DNA from: Methylorubrum suomiense
GTDB taxonomy: Bacteria; Pseudomonadota; Alphaproteobacteria; Rhizobiales; Beijerinckiaceae
Reading direction: 5' to 3'
Assembly (NCBI RefSeq): GCF_022179765.1
Contig: NZ_BPRE01000018.1
Span: 38,570-102,569 of the forward strand
Length of the DNA: 64,000 nt
Within the stretch, counting starts at the first letter, position 1. Each line of letters opens with the position of its first letter. The notes beneath the pieces were generated by a model. It was not told the DNA's origin. It saw only the letters and a program-made list of their open reading frames with translations, and did not search any database. This document shows, in pieces, positions 8,595 to 17,022 of the stretch. The position numbers and the translations under genes were made by a program.

Positions 8595-9514
8595 GGCAGC
8601 CTCCAAACCCTCCCCCCTCCACGGGGGAGGGGGGAGGAAGCGGGGCGGCCCTCACCGCCGTCGTCGTCGCCCATGACAGCGCCGACGCCCTGCCCGACTG
8701 TCTCGCGGCCCTGAATCGCGAAGGCGTCCCGGTCATCGTGGTGGACAATGCCAGCCGCGACGCCTCCGTCGCGGTGGCGCGGGCGCACGGCGCGCGGGTC
8801 GTCGCCCATCCCCGCAACGAGGGCTATGGCCGCGCCAACAATATCGGCGTGCGCGCCGCCGCGGACGCCTCCCACGTCCTGATCCTCAATCCCGACCTGA
8901 TCCTCCAGCCCGGTGCCGCCGCGGCGCTGATCGCGGCCGCGCGGGCATGGCCCGATGCGGGTCTCCTCGCCCCGCGCATCCACGAGCCGGACGGGCGCTT
9001 CTTCTTTCAGCCCCGCTCGCTGCTCGCCCCCTACCTAACCAATCCGAAGGGCCTGCGCGCCCTGCCCGAGGGCGATGCCTGCGCCCCGTTCCTGGTGGGC
9101 GCCTGCCTCATGGTCGAGCGGGCCCTCTTCCTCCGACTCGGCGGGTTCGACGAGAACATCTTCCTGTTCTACGAGGATGACGACCTCTGCCGCCGGGTGG
9201 CGGATGCGGGCCGCGCCCTGATCCACGTCCACGGCGCCGTGGCGCTGCACGGGCGCGGGCGCTCCTCGGCGCCGCAGCCCGGCCGGGTTCTTCGGACGCG
9301 CTGGCACCAAGCGTGGTCGCGGGCCTACGTCTCGCGCAAATACGGCCTGCCGAACCCGAGCCTCGGGATGCTCGCCGCCAACGCCCCCAAGGCCCTGCTC
9401 TCCGCCCTCATCCTGCGCCGCGCCGGCATCGAGCGCTACGGCGGCTCGGCCCTGGGCGCGCTCGCGGCCCTGCGCGGCGTCTCGGCGCTCGCCCGCGAGG
9501 GGCTCGCGCCGTAA
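8591..9514 (+). CDS. Family 2 glycosyltransferase
   Basis: A 307-residue GT-A fold transferase that moves a sugar from a nucleotide donor to a surface glycan or lipid. The first strand is LTAVVVAHDSADALPDCL, the donor-binding DxD-like site is ILNPDLIL, and the acceptor-side acid motif is IFLFYEDDDLCRRV, as in rhamnosyltransferase-like GT2 proteins. The only possible start before the first strand is the GTG at 8591, which overlaps the aspS stop. This makes the first 18 residues (rich in Pro and Gly) the translation of a strong palindrome. No membrane helix is evident. The sugar and acceptor are unknown. Confidence 0.82.
   Translation: MRQPPNPPPSTGEGGGSGAALTAVVVAHDSADALPDCLAALNREGVPVIVVDNASRDASVAVARAHGARVVAHPRNEGYGRANNIGVRAAADASHVLILNPDLILQPGAAAALIAAARAWPDAGLLAPRIHEPDGRFFFQPRSLLAPYLTNPKGLRALPEGDACAPFLVGACLMVERALFLRLGGFDENIFLFYEDDDLCRRVADAGRALIHVHGAVALHGRGRSSAPQPGRVLRTRWHQAWSRAYVSRKYGLPNPSLGMLAANAPKALLSALILRRAGIERYGGSALGALAALRGVSALAREGLAP
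8609..8637. repeat. GC palindrome inside the start of the glycosyltransferase gene
   Basis: CCTCCCCCCTCC (8609-8620) and GGAGGGGGGAGG (8626-8637) form a perfect 12-bp stem with a 5-base loop, directly after aspS. It has the look of an intergenic hairpin that has come to be read as the N-terminus of the next gene. Confidence 0.7.
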
Positions 9515-9736
9515 CGGACCGCCCGGCGCAGGCCCTGCGGCGTTTGCGGCGGCGGGCGGCGTCCGTGCGGGCATGGTGGAGCCCCCTGCCCCGCCCTAGC
9601 TCACCTCTGGGAAAACGTGGAGCGCGACGGGGACATCCGGCCGCGATCAGCGTTTCCCGAAGCATTCCCCCCGTCGAGCGGCGTCCGAGCCCCCGGCTCG
9701 CCCCAATCCGCCCACAGGAGCACGAGCGAAGCGCGC

Positions 9737-9946
9737 ATGAAGGTCGTCGTGGATCTCAACCGCTGCCAGGCCTACGCCCAATGCGTCTACGCGGCGCCGC
9801 GGCACTTCGTGCTGCATGGGCGCGAGGCACTGGTCTACGACCCCTCCCCCGACGAGGCCGCCCGCGCCGAGATCGAGCGGGCGGTCCATGCCTGCCCGGT
9901 CCGGGCCATCACCGCCCTGCCCGACCCGGCCGGAGAGACGAAGTGA
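9737..9946 (+). CDS. P450-type ferredoxin, CXXYXXC variant
   Basis: A 69-residue one-cluster ferredoxin. The ligand pattern is C10-QAY-AQ-C16 and C53-P54: only three cysteines, with tyrosine where a 4Fe-4S protein has the second cysteine. That is the CXX?XXC(X)nCP pattern of [3Fe-4S]-type ferredoxins that feed bacterial P450s. It would carry electrons from the reductase encoded next to the P450 two genes on. The stop overlaps the GTG of the reductase (GTGA). The ATG is clear though its ribosome-binding site is weak; an AGGAG lies further upstream. Confidence 0.88.
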   Translation: MKVVVDLNRCQAYAQCVYAAPRHFVLHGREALVYDPSPDEAARAEIERAVHACPVRAITALPDPAGETK

Positions 9947-11217
9947 CCGCAGGCCCGTCCGGCCCCCCCGAGCGGATCCTCGTCGTCGGCGCCTCGCTTG
10001 CCGGCCTCTCCGCCGCCCATGCCCTGCGCGCGGAGGGCTTTGCCGGGGCGCTAACCCTGGTCGGCGACGAGCCGCACGCGCCCTACGACCGGCCGCCGCT
10101 GTCGAAGCAGGTGCTGCGCGGGTTGTTCTCGCCGGACACCACCCTCCCGCGCCGTCCGGAGCTGCGCGCGGAGTTCCGCCTCGGCACGCCCGCGAGCCGC
10201 CTCGACTGCGAGGCCCGCACCGTGACGCTCGCCGACGGCTCGACCCTCCCCTACGATCGCCTGCTGATCGCCACCGGTACCCGGGCGCGACCCTGGCCGA
10301 ACCCGGAGGAGGCGTCGCTCGACGGCGTCTTCACCCTCCGCACCCGCGACGATGCGGCCCGGCTCTCGGCACGGTTCAAGGCGGGTCCGAAGCGCGTCGT
10401 CCTCGTGGGCGGCGGCTTCATCGGCTTCGAAGTCGCCTCGACCTGCCGCGACCTCGACATCCCGGTCAGCCTGCTGGTGCGCGACGGACAACCGCTCGCC
10501 GCCGCTCTGGGGCCGCGCCTCGGCGGCCTCGTCGGGACGATCGCGCAGGAGCGCGGCGTCGATCTGCGCCTGGGGGCCGAGATCGAGCGGATGGACTCCG
10601 AGGGCGGCCGCCTCACCGGCGTGACGCTGAAGGACGGCGAGCGGATCGAGGCCGATCTCCTCGTCGCCGCGATCGGCGCCGTTCGCAACGTCGCGTGGCT
10701 CGAAGGCTCGGGCCTCGCGGCGGACGAGGGCGGCGTGCTCTGCGACGGCTATTGCCGGGCGATCCGCGCGAACGGCGACATCGTCCCGGACGTGTTCGTG
10801 GCCGGCGACGTGGCGCGCTGGCCGAACCCGCATCAGGGCGAGGCGCTGGTCGCCGTCGAGCATTGGGGCAATGCGCGGGCGCAGGCCGAGGCGGCCGCGC
10901 GCAACATGCTGGCCGGTCCCGCGACCGGGCTCACGCGCCACGATCACCTGCCGGATTTCTGGTCGCAGCAATTCGGGCTGACGATCAAGCTCGTCGGGCT
11001 GGCCGACGGCGCCGACAGCCTCGCCGTCGTCCACGGCTCGCTCGACGCGCGCCGCTTCGTGGCGCTCTACGGGCGCGAGGGCCGCACCGTGGCGGCGGCC
11101 TCGATCGACAGCGCCCGCTGGTTGCCGGCCTACGAGGCCGCGATCCGCGAGGGGGCGCCGTTTCCGCCGATCGAGGGCGCGATCGACCAGCCTCGCCTCC
11201 GCATTGAGGAGCCGTGA
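9943..11217 (+). CDS. FAD-dependent ferredoxin reductase (P450 partner)
   Basis: A 424-residue NAD(P)H-dependent flavoprotein of the putidaredoxin/rubredoxin reductase type. The FAD-binding motif is ILVVGASLAGLSAA near residue 10 and the NAD-binding motif VVLVGGGFIGFEVAS near residue 150. The conserved VFVAGDVARWPNP and the C-terminal reductase domain follow (VEHWGNARAQ onward). It passes electrons from NADH to the small ferredoxin encoded just before it. Translation is coupled to that gene by a 4-base overlap, and the P450 gene begins 2 bases after its stop. Family is certain; the pairing is inferred from the operon. Confidence 0.92.
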   Translation: MTAGPSGPPERILVVGASLAGLSAAHALRAEGFAGALTLVGDEPHAPYDRPPLSKQVLRGLFSPDTTLPRRPELRAEFRLGTPASRLDCEARTVTLADGSTLPYDRLLIATGTRARPWPNPEEASLDGVFTLRTRDDAARLSARFKAGPKRVVLVGGGFIGFEVASTCRDLDIPVSLLVRDGQPLAAALGPRLGGLVGTIAQERGVDLRLGAEIERMDSEGGRLTGVTLKDGERIEADLLVAAIGAVRNVAWLEGSGLAADEGGVLCDGYCRAIRANGDIVPDVFVAGDVARWPNPHQGEALVAVEHWGNARAQAEAAARNMLAGPATGLTRHDHLPDFWSQQFGLTIKLVGLADGADSLAVVHGSLDARRFVALYGREGRTVAAASIDSARWLPAYEAAIREGAPFPPIEGAIDQPRLRIEEP

Positions 11218-11218
11218 C

Positions 11219-12502
11219 GTGAGCTGCACCACGCTGTTCGAGCAGGTGCTCGACCCCGACAACCGGGCGAACCCCTACCCGCTCTTCGCGCAGTTGCGGC
11301 GCCAGCCGGTCTGCCGGCAGGAGGACGGGACCTACGTCGTCAGCACGCATGCCGAGATCGCCCGGCTCGTCTCGGATCCGCGCATCAGCTCCGAGGATCT
11401 GCCCGACCCCCAGAAATTCCGCTGGACCGGGCATCCGATCACCGACCTGTTCGTGCGCCCGATCCGCGCCGAGATCCGGCGGCGCCACCAGCCCTTCATC
11501 TTCCGCGATCCGCCCGACCATGACCGGTTGCGCGGCCTCGTGATGCGCGCCTTCTCGCCCGAGCGGGTACGGCGCATGCGCGAGGAGACCGCCGACCTCA
11601 CGAACGAGCTAATCGGGAAATTCGCAGGCAAGGCGCAGATCGATCTCGTCGACGACTTCTCCTATCCGCTACCCGTCACGGTGATCTGCAAGCTCCTCGG
11701 GGTGCCGCCGGAGGACGAGCCGCAATTCCAGGGCTGGGCGACCCAGCTCGCCACCGCCCTGGAGCCGAACCAGCGCGCCGACGAGGAGACGCAAGCCAAG
11801 AACGAGCAGTGCTTCACCGAGATTTCGGACTTCCTGCGCGACCTGATCGCCAAGAAGCGCAAGGAGCCGCAGGACGACATCCTCACCGACCTCGCCAACG
11901 GCACCAAGCCGGGCAACGCCTCGGGCGACGATCCGGACGAGGACGGGGCGGAGACGATGAACGATTTCGACCTGATCGCCACCGCCGTCCTGCTCCTGGT
12001 CGCCGGTCACGAGACCACGGTGAACCTGATCACCAACAGCGTGCTGACGCTGCTGCGCCGTCCCGAACATTGGGAGCGGCTGCGCGACGATCCCGGCATC
12101 GCCCCGCGCCTGATCGAGGAGATGCTGCGCTACGAGCCGCCGGTCCAGTATCGCACCCGTCTGGCGGTGGCCGATATCCCGATCGCCGGGGTGACGATCC
12201 CGAAGGATGCGCCGGTCGTGCTGCTGCTCGCCTCGGGCAACCGCGATCCGGCCCGCTTCGCCGATCCCGATCGGTTCGATCCGGACCGGCCCGACAACCG
12301 TCATCTCGGCTTCGGCGGCGGCCTGCATTACTGCGTCGGCGCGCCGCTCGCCCGGATCGAGGCCGAGGTCGCCCTCGTCTCCCTGGCCCGCCGGCTGAAG
12401 AACCCGCGCCTCGTCGAGGATCCGCCGCCCTACCGGCCCGGCGCATCGCTGCGGGGGCCGCGGCATCTGTGCCTCGCCTTCGACGGGATCGCCGACGCGT
12501 GA
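11219..12502 (+). CDS. Cytochrome P450
   Basis: A 427-residue soluble bacterial P450. The I-helix oxygen-activation motif is LLVAGHETTVN, the K-helix ExxR motif is in EEMLRYEPP, and the heme loop FGGGLHYCVGAPLAR places the thiolate ligand at Cys372. An acidic stretch rich in Asp, Glu and Gly (about residues 235-248) sits between the G/H region and the I-helix and looks like a surface insertion. The substrate cannot be told from the sequence. With the ferredoxin and reductase genes directly upstream it completes a class I electron-transfer chain. The GTG at 11219 is two bases after the reductase stop. Confidence 0.93.
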   Translation: MSCTTLFEQVLDPDNRANPYPLFAQLRRQPVCRQEDGTYVVSTHAEIARLVSDPRISSEDLPDPQKFRWTGHPITDLFVRPIRAEIRRRHQPFIFRDPPDHDRLRGLVMRAFSPERVRRMREETADLTNELIGKFAGKAQIDLVDDFSYPLPVTVICKLLGVPPEDEPQFQGWATQLATALEPNQRADEETQAKNEQCFTEISDFLRDLIAKKRKEPQDDILTDLANGTKPGNASGDDPDEDGAETMNDFDLIATAVLLLVAGHETTVNLITNSVLTLLRRPEHWERLRDDPGIAPRLIEEMLRYEPPVQYRTRLAVADIPIAGVTIPKDAPVVLLLASGNRDPARFADPDRFDPDRPDNRHLGFGGGLHYCVGAPLARIEAEVALVSLARRLKNPRLVEDPPPYRPGASLRGPRHLCLAFDGIADA

Positions 12503-12517
12503 AGGCCGCTCGAAAGG

Positions 12518-12547
12518 CGACCGATCGGCACGGTGTCCGGTCGGTCG
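12518..12547 (+). terminator. Hairpin after the P450 operon
   Basis: CGACCGATCGG and CCGGTCGGTCG form an 11-bp stem (one T-G wobble) around an 8-base loop, starting 16 bases after the P450 stop. No clear U-tract follows. It lies between convergent genes and fits a transcript end. Confidence 0.55.
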
Positions 12548-12653
12548 TTGCCTGGACATGAGCGACGCGGCGTCACCGCTGCGCCATTTGAACGGATCCC
12601 ACCCCCTTCGGCGCGTTCGGCGCTCCCTCCGCCTCCGCTCTCGCCCCGGGGGC

Positions 12654-15068
12654 TCAGGCGCTGATCTTCATCGGCGCCTCGGCGAAGAGGCTCCGCAACC
12701 GGGCGCGGTCGAACTCCGAGGCCGTCGTCGCGGCCGGTCGTGCGAACAGGTAACCCTGCATCTGGTCGCAGCCCAAGTCCCGCAGCATCCCGAGCTGCTC
12801 GGCGGTCTCGATGCCCTCCACGGTGACCTGAAGGCCGAGATTGTGCCCGAGATGGGTGATCGCGCGCACGATGGTGAGCGAATCCGCGTCCTGCCCCAGG
12901 CGATGCACGAAGGATTGGTCGATCTTGATCTTGTGGAACTTGAACCGCTGCAGGTAGCTCAGGGACGAGTAGCCGGTGCCGAAATCGTCGAGCGCGAGGC
13001 GCACGCCGAGCCCCCGCAGGTCGGTGAGCACCGCCACGGCCGTGTCGGCATCCTGGATGAACACGCCCTCGGTGATCTCCAGCACCAGCCGGCTCGGCGT
13101 CAGGCCATGGCGGGCGAGGGCCGCCGCCACGAGCGCCGGCAGGTCGGATTGCCGGAATTGCTTCGGTGAGACGTTGACGGAGACGCGCCAGGGCAGCGGC
13201 CAGGCGGCGGCCGCGGCGCAGGCGGTGTCGAGGACCCACTCGCCGATCCGCGCGATCTGGTCGGTCTGCTCGGCGAGCGGAATGAAGGCCGCGGGCGAGA
13301 TGAGGCCACGGATCGGGTGCTGCCAACGCACCAGGGCCTCGAAGGTCTCGATCTCCCCGGTGCTGCCGTTGACGATCGGTTGGTAGAACAGCCGCAACTC
13401 GCCGCGCCCGATGGCCCCGCGCAACTCCTGCTCCAGCGCCCGGCGGTTCTGGAGCTGCACGTCCATCACCGCTTCGAAGAAACGGAACGCGCCGCGCCCC
13501 TCGTCCTTGACCCGGTAGAGGGCGGTGTCGGCGGCCCGCAACAGGGCCCCGGCGGTGGTGCCGTCGCCGGGGAACAGGGCGATGCCCGCCGAGCTGCCGA
13601 TCTCGACGCGGTTCCCGGCGATCCGGAACGGGATCCCGAGCACGGTCACGAGCCGCCCGGCGATCTCGGCCGCCTGTTCGGGCATGGCGATGCCCGGCAG
13701 CACGGCGACGAATTCGTCGCCGCCGATGCGGGCGAGGGTGTCGGTCGGGCGGAGCGCCGCCCGCATCCGCTCGGCGACCTGGACCAGCAGCGCGTCGCCG
13801 GCGGCGTGGCCGTGGACGTCGTTGACCGGCTTGAACCGGTCGAGGTCGAGATAGATCACGGCGAGCTGCGAGCCCTCGTCGGCCGCCACGCCGAGGGCGT
13901 GGACGAGGCGCTCCTCCAGCAGGGTGCGGTTCGGCAGGTCGGTCAGGGCGTCGTGCAGGGCAAGATGGCGGATCCGCGCCTCGTCGCGGCGACGCTGGCT
14001 GAGATCGCGCAACGCCACCGCGGTCGCGGGACGGCCGAGATAGGTGATCGCCCGGCACGACAGTTCCACCGGCACCTGCGCGCCCGAGCGCGTGCGGATG
14101 TCGAGCTCCTCCGGGAAGCGGTCCTGCGGGTCGCAGCGCTCCCGTCGCAGCAGGGCGGGAATGGCGGAATCGGCGAAGAGGTCGAACAGCGGACGGCCGA
14201 TCATGGCCTGGGCCGGCATCGCGAACAGGCGCGTGCCGGCCTCGTTGATCTCCAGCACGCGCCCGTCGCGATGGAGCAACAGGGCCTCGTGGGCGAGGTT
14301 GCTGAGAAGGCGCATCCGGCTCAGCTCGTCCAGGCGGCGCTGCGTCAGATGCCGCTGCGTCAGCAGCGCGCTCAGCCCCGCGGCCAGCACGGCGAGGCTG
14401 ACGAGCCCGACGACGCGGCCGAGCTGCGTCGAGCCCACGACGAAGCCGCCTTCCACCGGCGCCAGCGGCGCGACGGTCAGGCCGGTCATGCCGGTGAAGT
14501 GAAGGCCGCAGATCGCGAGCGTCAGCCACAGGGTGACTTCGAGGCGCCGCCCGAGCCGCGACAGCTCGTCGGCCCGAAGGAGGGCCAAAATCGCCAGCGA
14601 TCCGCAGATCGCCAGCGAGGCGAGGACGTAGCCGGGATCGAAGTGGAGCAGGCTGTTCGCCCCCATCGCGCCGACGCCGAGATAATGCATGCCGGCGATC
14701 GCCGCCCCGAGGAGGAGGCCGGCTCCCGCGAGCCCGAGCGTCGTCGCGCCCATCCGCTCCCGGACCATCAGGGCCATGAGCGTTCCACCGATCGAGACGG
14801 CGATCGAGACGGCGGTCGGAATCAGGGCGTAGGCGGCCTGTGTCCCCGGCCGGAAGGCCAGCATCGCCACGAAATGCAGCGACCAGACGCTGCTGCCGAA
14901 GACGAGGGCGGCGGCTCCGAGCCAGGGGAGGACCCTGCGCCCGCGCAGCCGCGCGGCCTGCGCCATCAGCGTCGCGGTCGAGAAGCAGCCGAGCAGGCAG
15001 ATGCCGGCCGAGAGCGCCACGAGGCCGAGGTCGTGCTCCTGCGCGATGCAGGCGACGATGCTGAACAT
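12654..15068 (-). CDS. MHYT-PAS-GGDEF-EAL cyclic di-GMP protein
   Basis: An 804-residue membrane protein. Residues 1 to about 250 are a seven-helix MHYT sensor with the repeats WSLHFVAM, AGMHYLGV and CGLHFTGM, thought to bind copper and sense a gas such as oxygen or NO. A PAS domain follows (ALLLHRDGRVLEINEAG), then a GGDEF domain with intact IGGDEFVAV, and an EAL domain with FEALVRWQHP and DDFGTGYSSL. Both catalytic motifs are complete, so it could make and degrade c-di-GMP. Which activity dominates is unknown. C-di-GMP control of motility would fit the flagellar cluster 10 kb away. The ATG at 15068 is the only start before helix 1. Confidence 0.93.
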   Translation of the reverse strand: MFSIVACIAQEHDLGLVALSAGICLLGCFSTATLMAQAARLRGRRVLPWLGAAALVFGSSVWSLHFVAMLAFRPGTQAAYALIPTAVSIAVSIGGTLMALMVRERMGATTLGLAGAGLLLGAAIAGMHYLGVGAMGANSLLHFDPGYVLASLAICGSLAILALLRADELSRLGRRLEVTLWLTLAICGLHFTGMTGLTVAPLAPVEGGFVVGSTQLGRVVGLVSLAVLAAGLSALLTQRHLTQRRLDELSRMRLLSNLAHEALLLHRDGRVLEINEAGTRLFAMPAQAMIGRPLFDLFADSAIPALLRRERCDPQDRFPEELDIRTRSGAQVPVELSCRAITYLGRPATAVALRDLSQRRRDEARIRHLALHDALTDLPNRTLLEERLVHALGVAADEGSQLAVIYLDLDRFKPVNDVHGHAAGDALLVQVAERMRAALRPTDTLARIGGDEFVAVLPGIAMPEQAAEIAGRLVTVLGIPFRIAGNRVEIGSSAGIALFPGDGTTAGALLRAADTALYRVKDEGRGAFRFFEAVMDVQLQNRRALEQELRGAIGRGELRLFYQPIVNGSTGEIETFEALVRWQHPIRGLISPAAFIPLAEQTDQIARIGEWVLDTACAAAAAWPLPWRVSVNVSPKQFRQSDLPALVAAALARHGLTPSRLVLEITEGVFIQDADTAVAVLTDLRGLGVRLALDDFGTGYSSLSYLQRFKFHKIKIDQSFVHRLGQDADSLTIVRAITHLGHNLGLQVTVEGIETAEQLGMLRDLGCDQMQGYLFARPAATTASEFDRARLRSLFAEAPMKISA

Positions 15069-15399
15069 AGATGGACCATCGTGATCGCCCGAACCCCCAC
15101 TCAGCTCTCGGGGATGGCCATTAATACGGTGCTACGATTCGGGTCTTCACGAGAATTTTTCGGCGCAATTCGAGTATTTGCTCAAAGATACCGCGTAACT
15201 GGGCGGAATTGTCGCAACGTCACGCCTCTATTGATGATCGCTTCGCTCGAATGATCGAGGCTTCCGTGCCGTGCTCGGATCGATTGTTGAGCGGGGCGGT
15301 GCCAAGTGGCGACGGCACATGAAAATGCCGCCCCGGACTTCGATCCGGGGCGGCGCAAATCCTTCCGGTGAGCCGGCATCCACTTGGTCGGACGATGAC
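15069..15399. other. Non-coding stretch of 331 bases
   Basis: This lies between the GGDEF-EAL gene and the FadL-type gene, both on the minus strand. The part 15115-15250 is richer in A and T than its surroundings and should hold the promoter of the GGDEF-EAL gene. The right part holds the terminator of the porin gene. I saw no convincing coding frame; a 65-codon frame at 15182-15379 has no ribosome-binding site or recognisable product. Confidence 0.5.
15327..15354 (-). terminator. Rho-independent terminator of the FadL-type porin gene
   Basis: A perfect 11-bp stem GCCGCCCCGGA / TCCGGGGCGGC with a 6-base loop. Read on the minus strand it is followed by ATTTTC, a short U-run. It lies about 45 bases past the porin stop. 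This is the best-formed intrinsic terminator in the window. Confidence 0.8.
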
Positions 15400-16719
15400 C
15401 TAGTACTTGCGCACCAGCGGGGCCGGGGCGACGCTCGCCGGGCTGTCCCAGGCGTAGCGGAAGCCGACCGAGACGAGATCGGCGCTCACATCGGCGATGG
15501 CGGCGAAGGGAATGCCGACATCGAAGTTGCGGCCCGGCCCGGCGAGGATCCGGTTCTTGCCGACGAAGAGGTGGGCGTAGCTGGCATTGAGGGTCAGCTT
15601 GTCGTTCCAGCGGTAGCTGGCGCCGACGGAGGCGATGATGCGGTCGCCGTCGGGCAGGCGCACCGAGCGGTTCGACGTGTCGATCGGCCCGTCCTCGTAG
15701 GCGAGGCCGCCGCGGACCGTGAGGTTCGGCGACCAGTCATGTTCCAGGCCGACGGAGTAGAAGTAGGAGTCTTTGAAGTTGAGCGGCAGGTGGCTGACCG
15801 TGGTGCCGGTCAGGTTCGAGACGATGCCGATGTCGCCGATTCGCGACCAGTTGTCCCATTCGAAGCCCAGATTGATGCGGGTGACCGGGTTGATCGCCTG
15901 GGTCAGGCCGACACTGAGCTTCTCCGGCGTGTTGAGGTTGGCCCTGATCGAGCCGAACACGTTGGCCAGAGCCGGGTTGGGAAAGCCGATCGAGCCGTCG
16001 ATGTCGTGGTGAACCGAGGAGCGGTAGCCGATGCCGAGCACGGTGCCGTCCCACGGGGTGATGGTTGCACCGGCGGTCCAGCCCACGCTCCACGACTCGC
16101 CCTTGACGAAGGAGGGCGGGTAGAGCGCCGGGGACAGGCCGGGCACCGGGATGGCCTGACGCAGCGTCAGCCGGAAATACTCGATATTGGCGCCCACGCC
16201 GATCGAGAGCCAATCGGTCACCCGGTAGCCGATCACCGGGTTGAACGCGAGCGAGAAGACCCGAGAGGAGCGTCCGTAGACCGAGCCGGCCCAGTCGGGG
16301 CGGGGCTTGGTGACGAGACCGAAGGGCGTGCCGGTCTGGAGGCCCAAAGAGAGGCGGTCGGTGAGCTGGTAGCTGGTCGCGCCCGCGGGCAGCACCGCGC
16401 CCTGGCCGATCTCGCCGGAATCGCCGAAGGGCAGCAGGAAGGGAGCGGTGCCGACCGTCGGCCGGATCTCGCCCGTCAGGTTGACGAAGGTGAGGCTCTG
16501 CTCGGAGGTGAAGCCCGGCCGCATCGTCACGGTCGCGGGGTTCCAGAAGATCGAGGACACGCCCGCCGCGCCCGATGCCGCGCCCGCGAAGGCGAGGCCC
16601 AGCCCCTGAGTGCTCTGTTCCCGCAAGCCGAAGGCACCGGCCTGCACGTCCGTCGTGGCACCGATCGATGCCGCGATGATCCCGGCGATGGTGATCGCCC
16701 GGGTCGTCCCCCCCGTCAT
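15400..16719 (-). CDS. OmpP1/FadL family outer membrane protein
   Basis: A 439-residue outer-membrane beta-barrel that lets long-chain fatty acids or other hydrophobic compounds cross the outer membrane. A signal peptide (about residues 1-28, ending near DVQAG) is followed by the family hallmark GAFGLREQSTQGLGLAFAGA and SSIFWNPATVT. Alternating-residue strands run to the final aromatic-basic end LVRKY. The ATG at 16719 has GGAG 10 bases upstream; the longer frame from 16782 would put 21 charged residues before the signal. It is a single gene with its own terminator. The substrate is unknown, and TodX-like hydrocarbon uptake is an alternative. Confidence 0.9.
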   Translation of the reverse strand: MTGGTTRAITIAGIIAASIGATTDVQAGAFGLREQSTQGLGLAFAGAASGAAGVSSIFWNPATVTMRPGFTSEQSLTFVNLTGEIRPTVGTAPFLLPFGDSGEIGQGAVLPAGATSYQLTDRLSLGLQTGTPFGLVTKPRPDWAGSVYGRSSRVFSLAFNPVIGYRVTDWLSIGVGANIEYFRLTLRQAIPVPGLSPALYPPSFVKGESWSVGWTAGATITPWDGTVLGIGYRSSVHHDIDGSIGFPNPALANVFGSIRANLNTPEKLSVGLTQAINPVTRINLGFEWDNWSRIGDIGIVSNLTGTTVSHLPLNFKDSYFYSVGLEHDWSPNLTVRGGLAYEDGPIDTSNRSVRLPDGDRIIASVGASYRWNDKLTLNASYAHLFVGKNRILAGPGRNFDVGIPFAAIADVSADLVSVGFRYAWDSPASVAPAPLVRKY

Positions 16720-17022
16720 AGTCGTCCGTCTCCGCGTGTCTTGTTCGTCATCGGAAGCGACGATCGAATCGATCGGTGCCACCTGTCGAGGGTTCGGATG
16801 GCAGCCTTACCAAATAATAAACAAATGTAACTTTAGCGCGACGGTTGTGCCCGGAGCCGTCTGTCATGACGGCAACGACGCGGGCGCGGCCTGACGAGGG
16901 GCCGGTCGGGAACCGGACCGAGCGGTGTCGGCGTTGCCTCGATCAAGAGCGGCCGCGCGCCCCGTCCCCACGATGGCCATGCGCGTGGGCCCGTCGCGGC
17001 AGAGACGCGAGGAGATCCGGCG
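16720..17022. other. Divergent promoter region between porin and FAH genes
   Basis: 303 bases without a gene. An A/T-rich patch at 16809-16835 is likely the promoter of the minus-strand porin gene. A small hairpin (GCCGTC/GACGGC, 16856-16873) and the palindrome CGATCGAATCGATCG near 16760-16775 are visible. The latter holds a GANTC site of the kind methylated by CcrM in this group. The FAH gene promoter must lie in the right half, but I could not pick it out. Confidence 0.45.

Noticed and set aside
6720..8606. 628-codon minus-strand frame opposite aspS
   Set aside because: Shadow of aspS, no domain, no ribosome-binding site.
13317..15254. 645-codon plus-strand frame opposite the GGDEF-EAL gene
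   Set aside because: Shadow frame; the minus strand carries complete MHYT, PAS, GGDEF and EAL motifs.
15182..15379. 65-codon frame between the GGDEF-EAL and porin genes
   Set aside because: It crosses the porin terminator and lacks a ribosome-binding site or known product.
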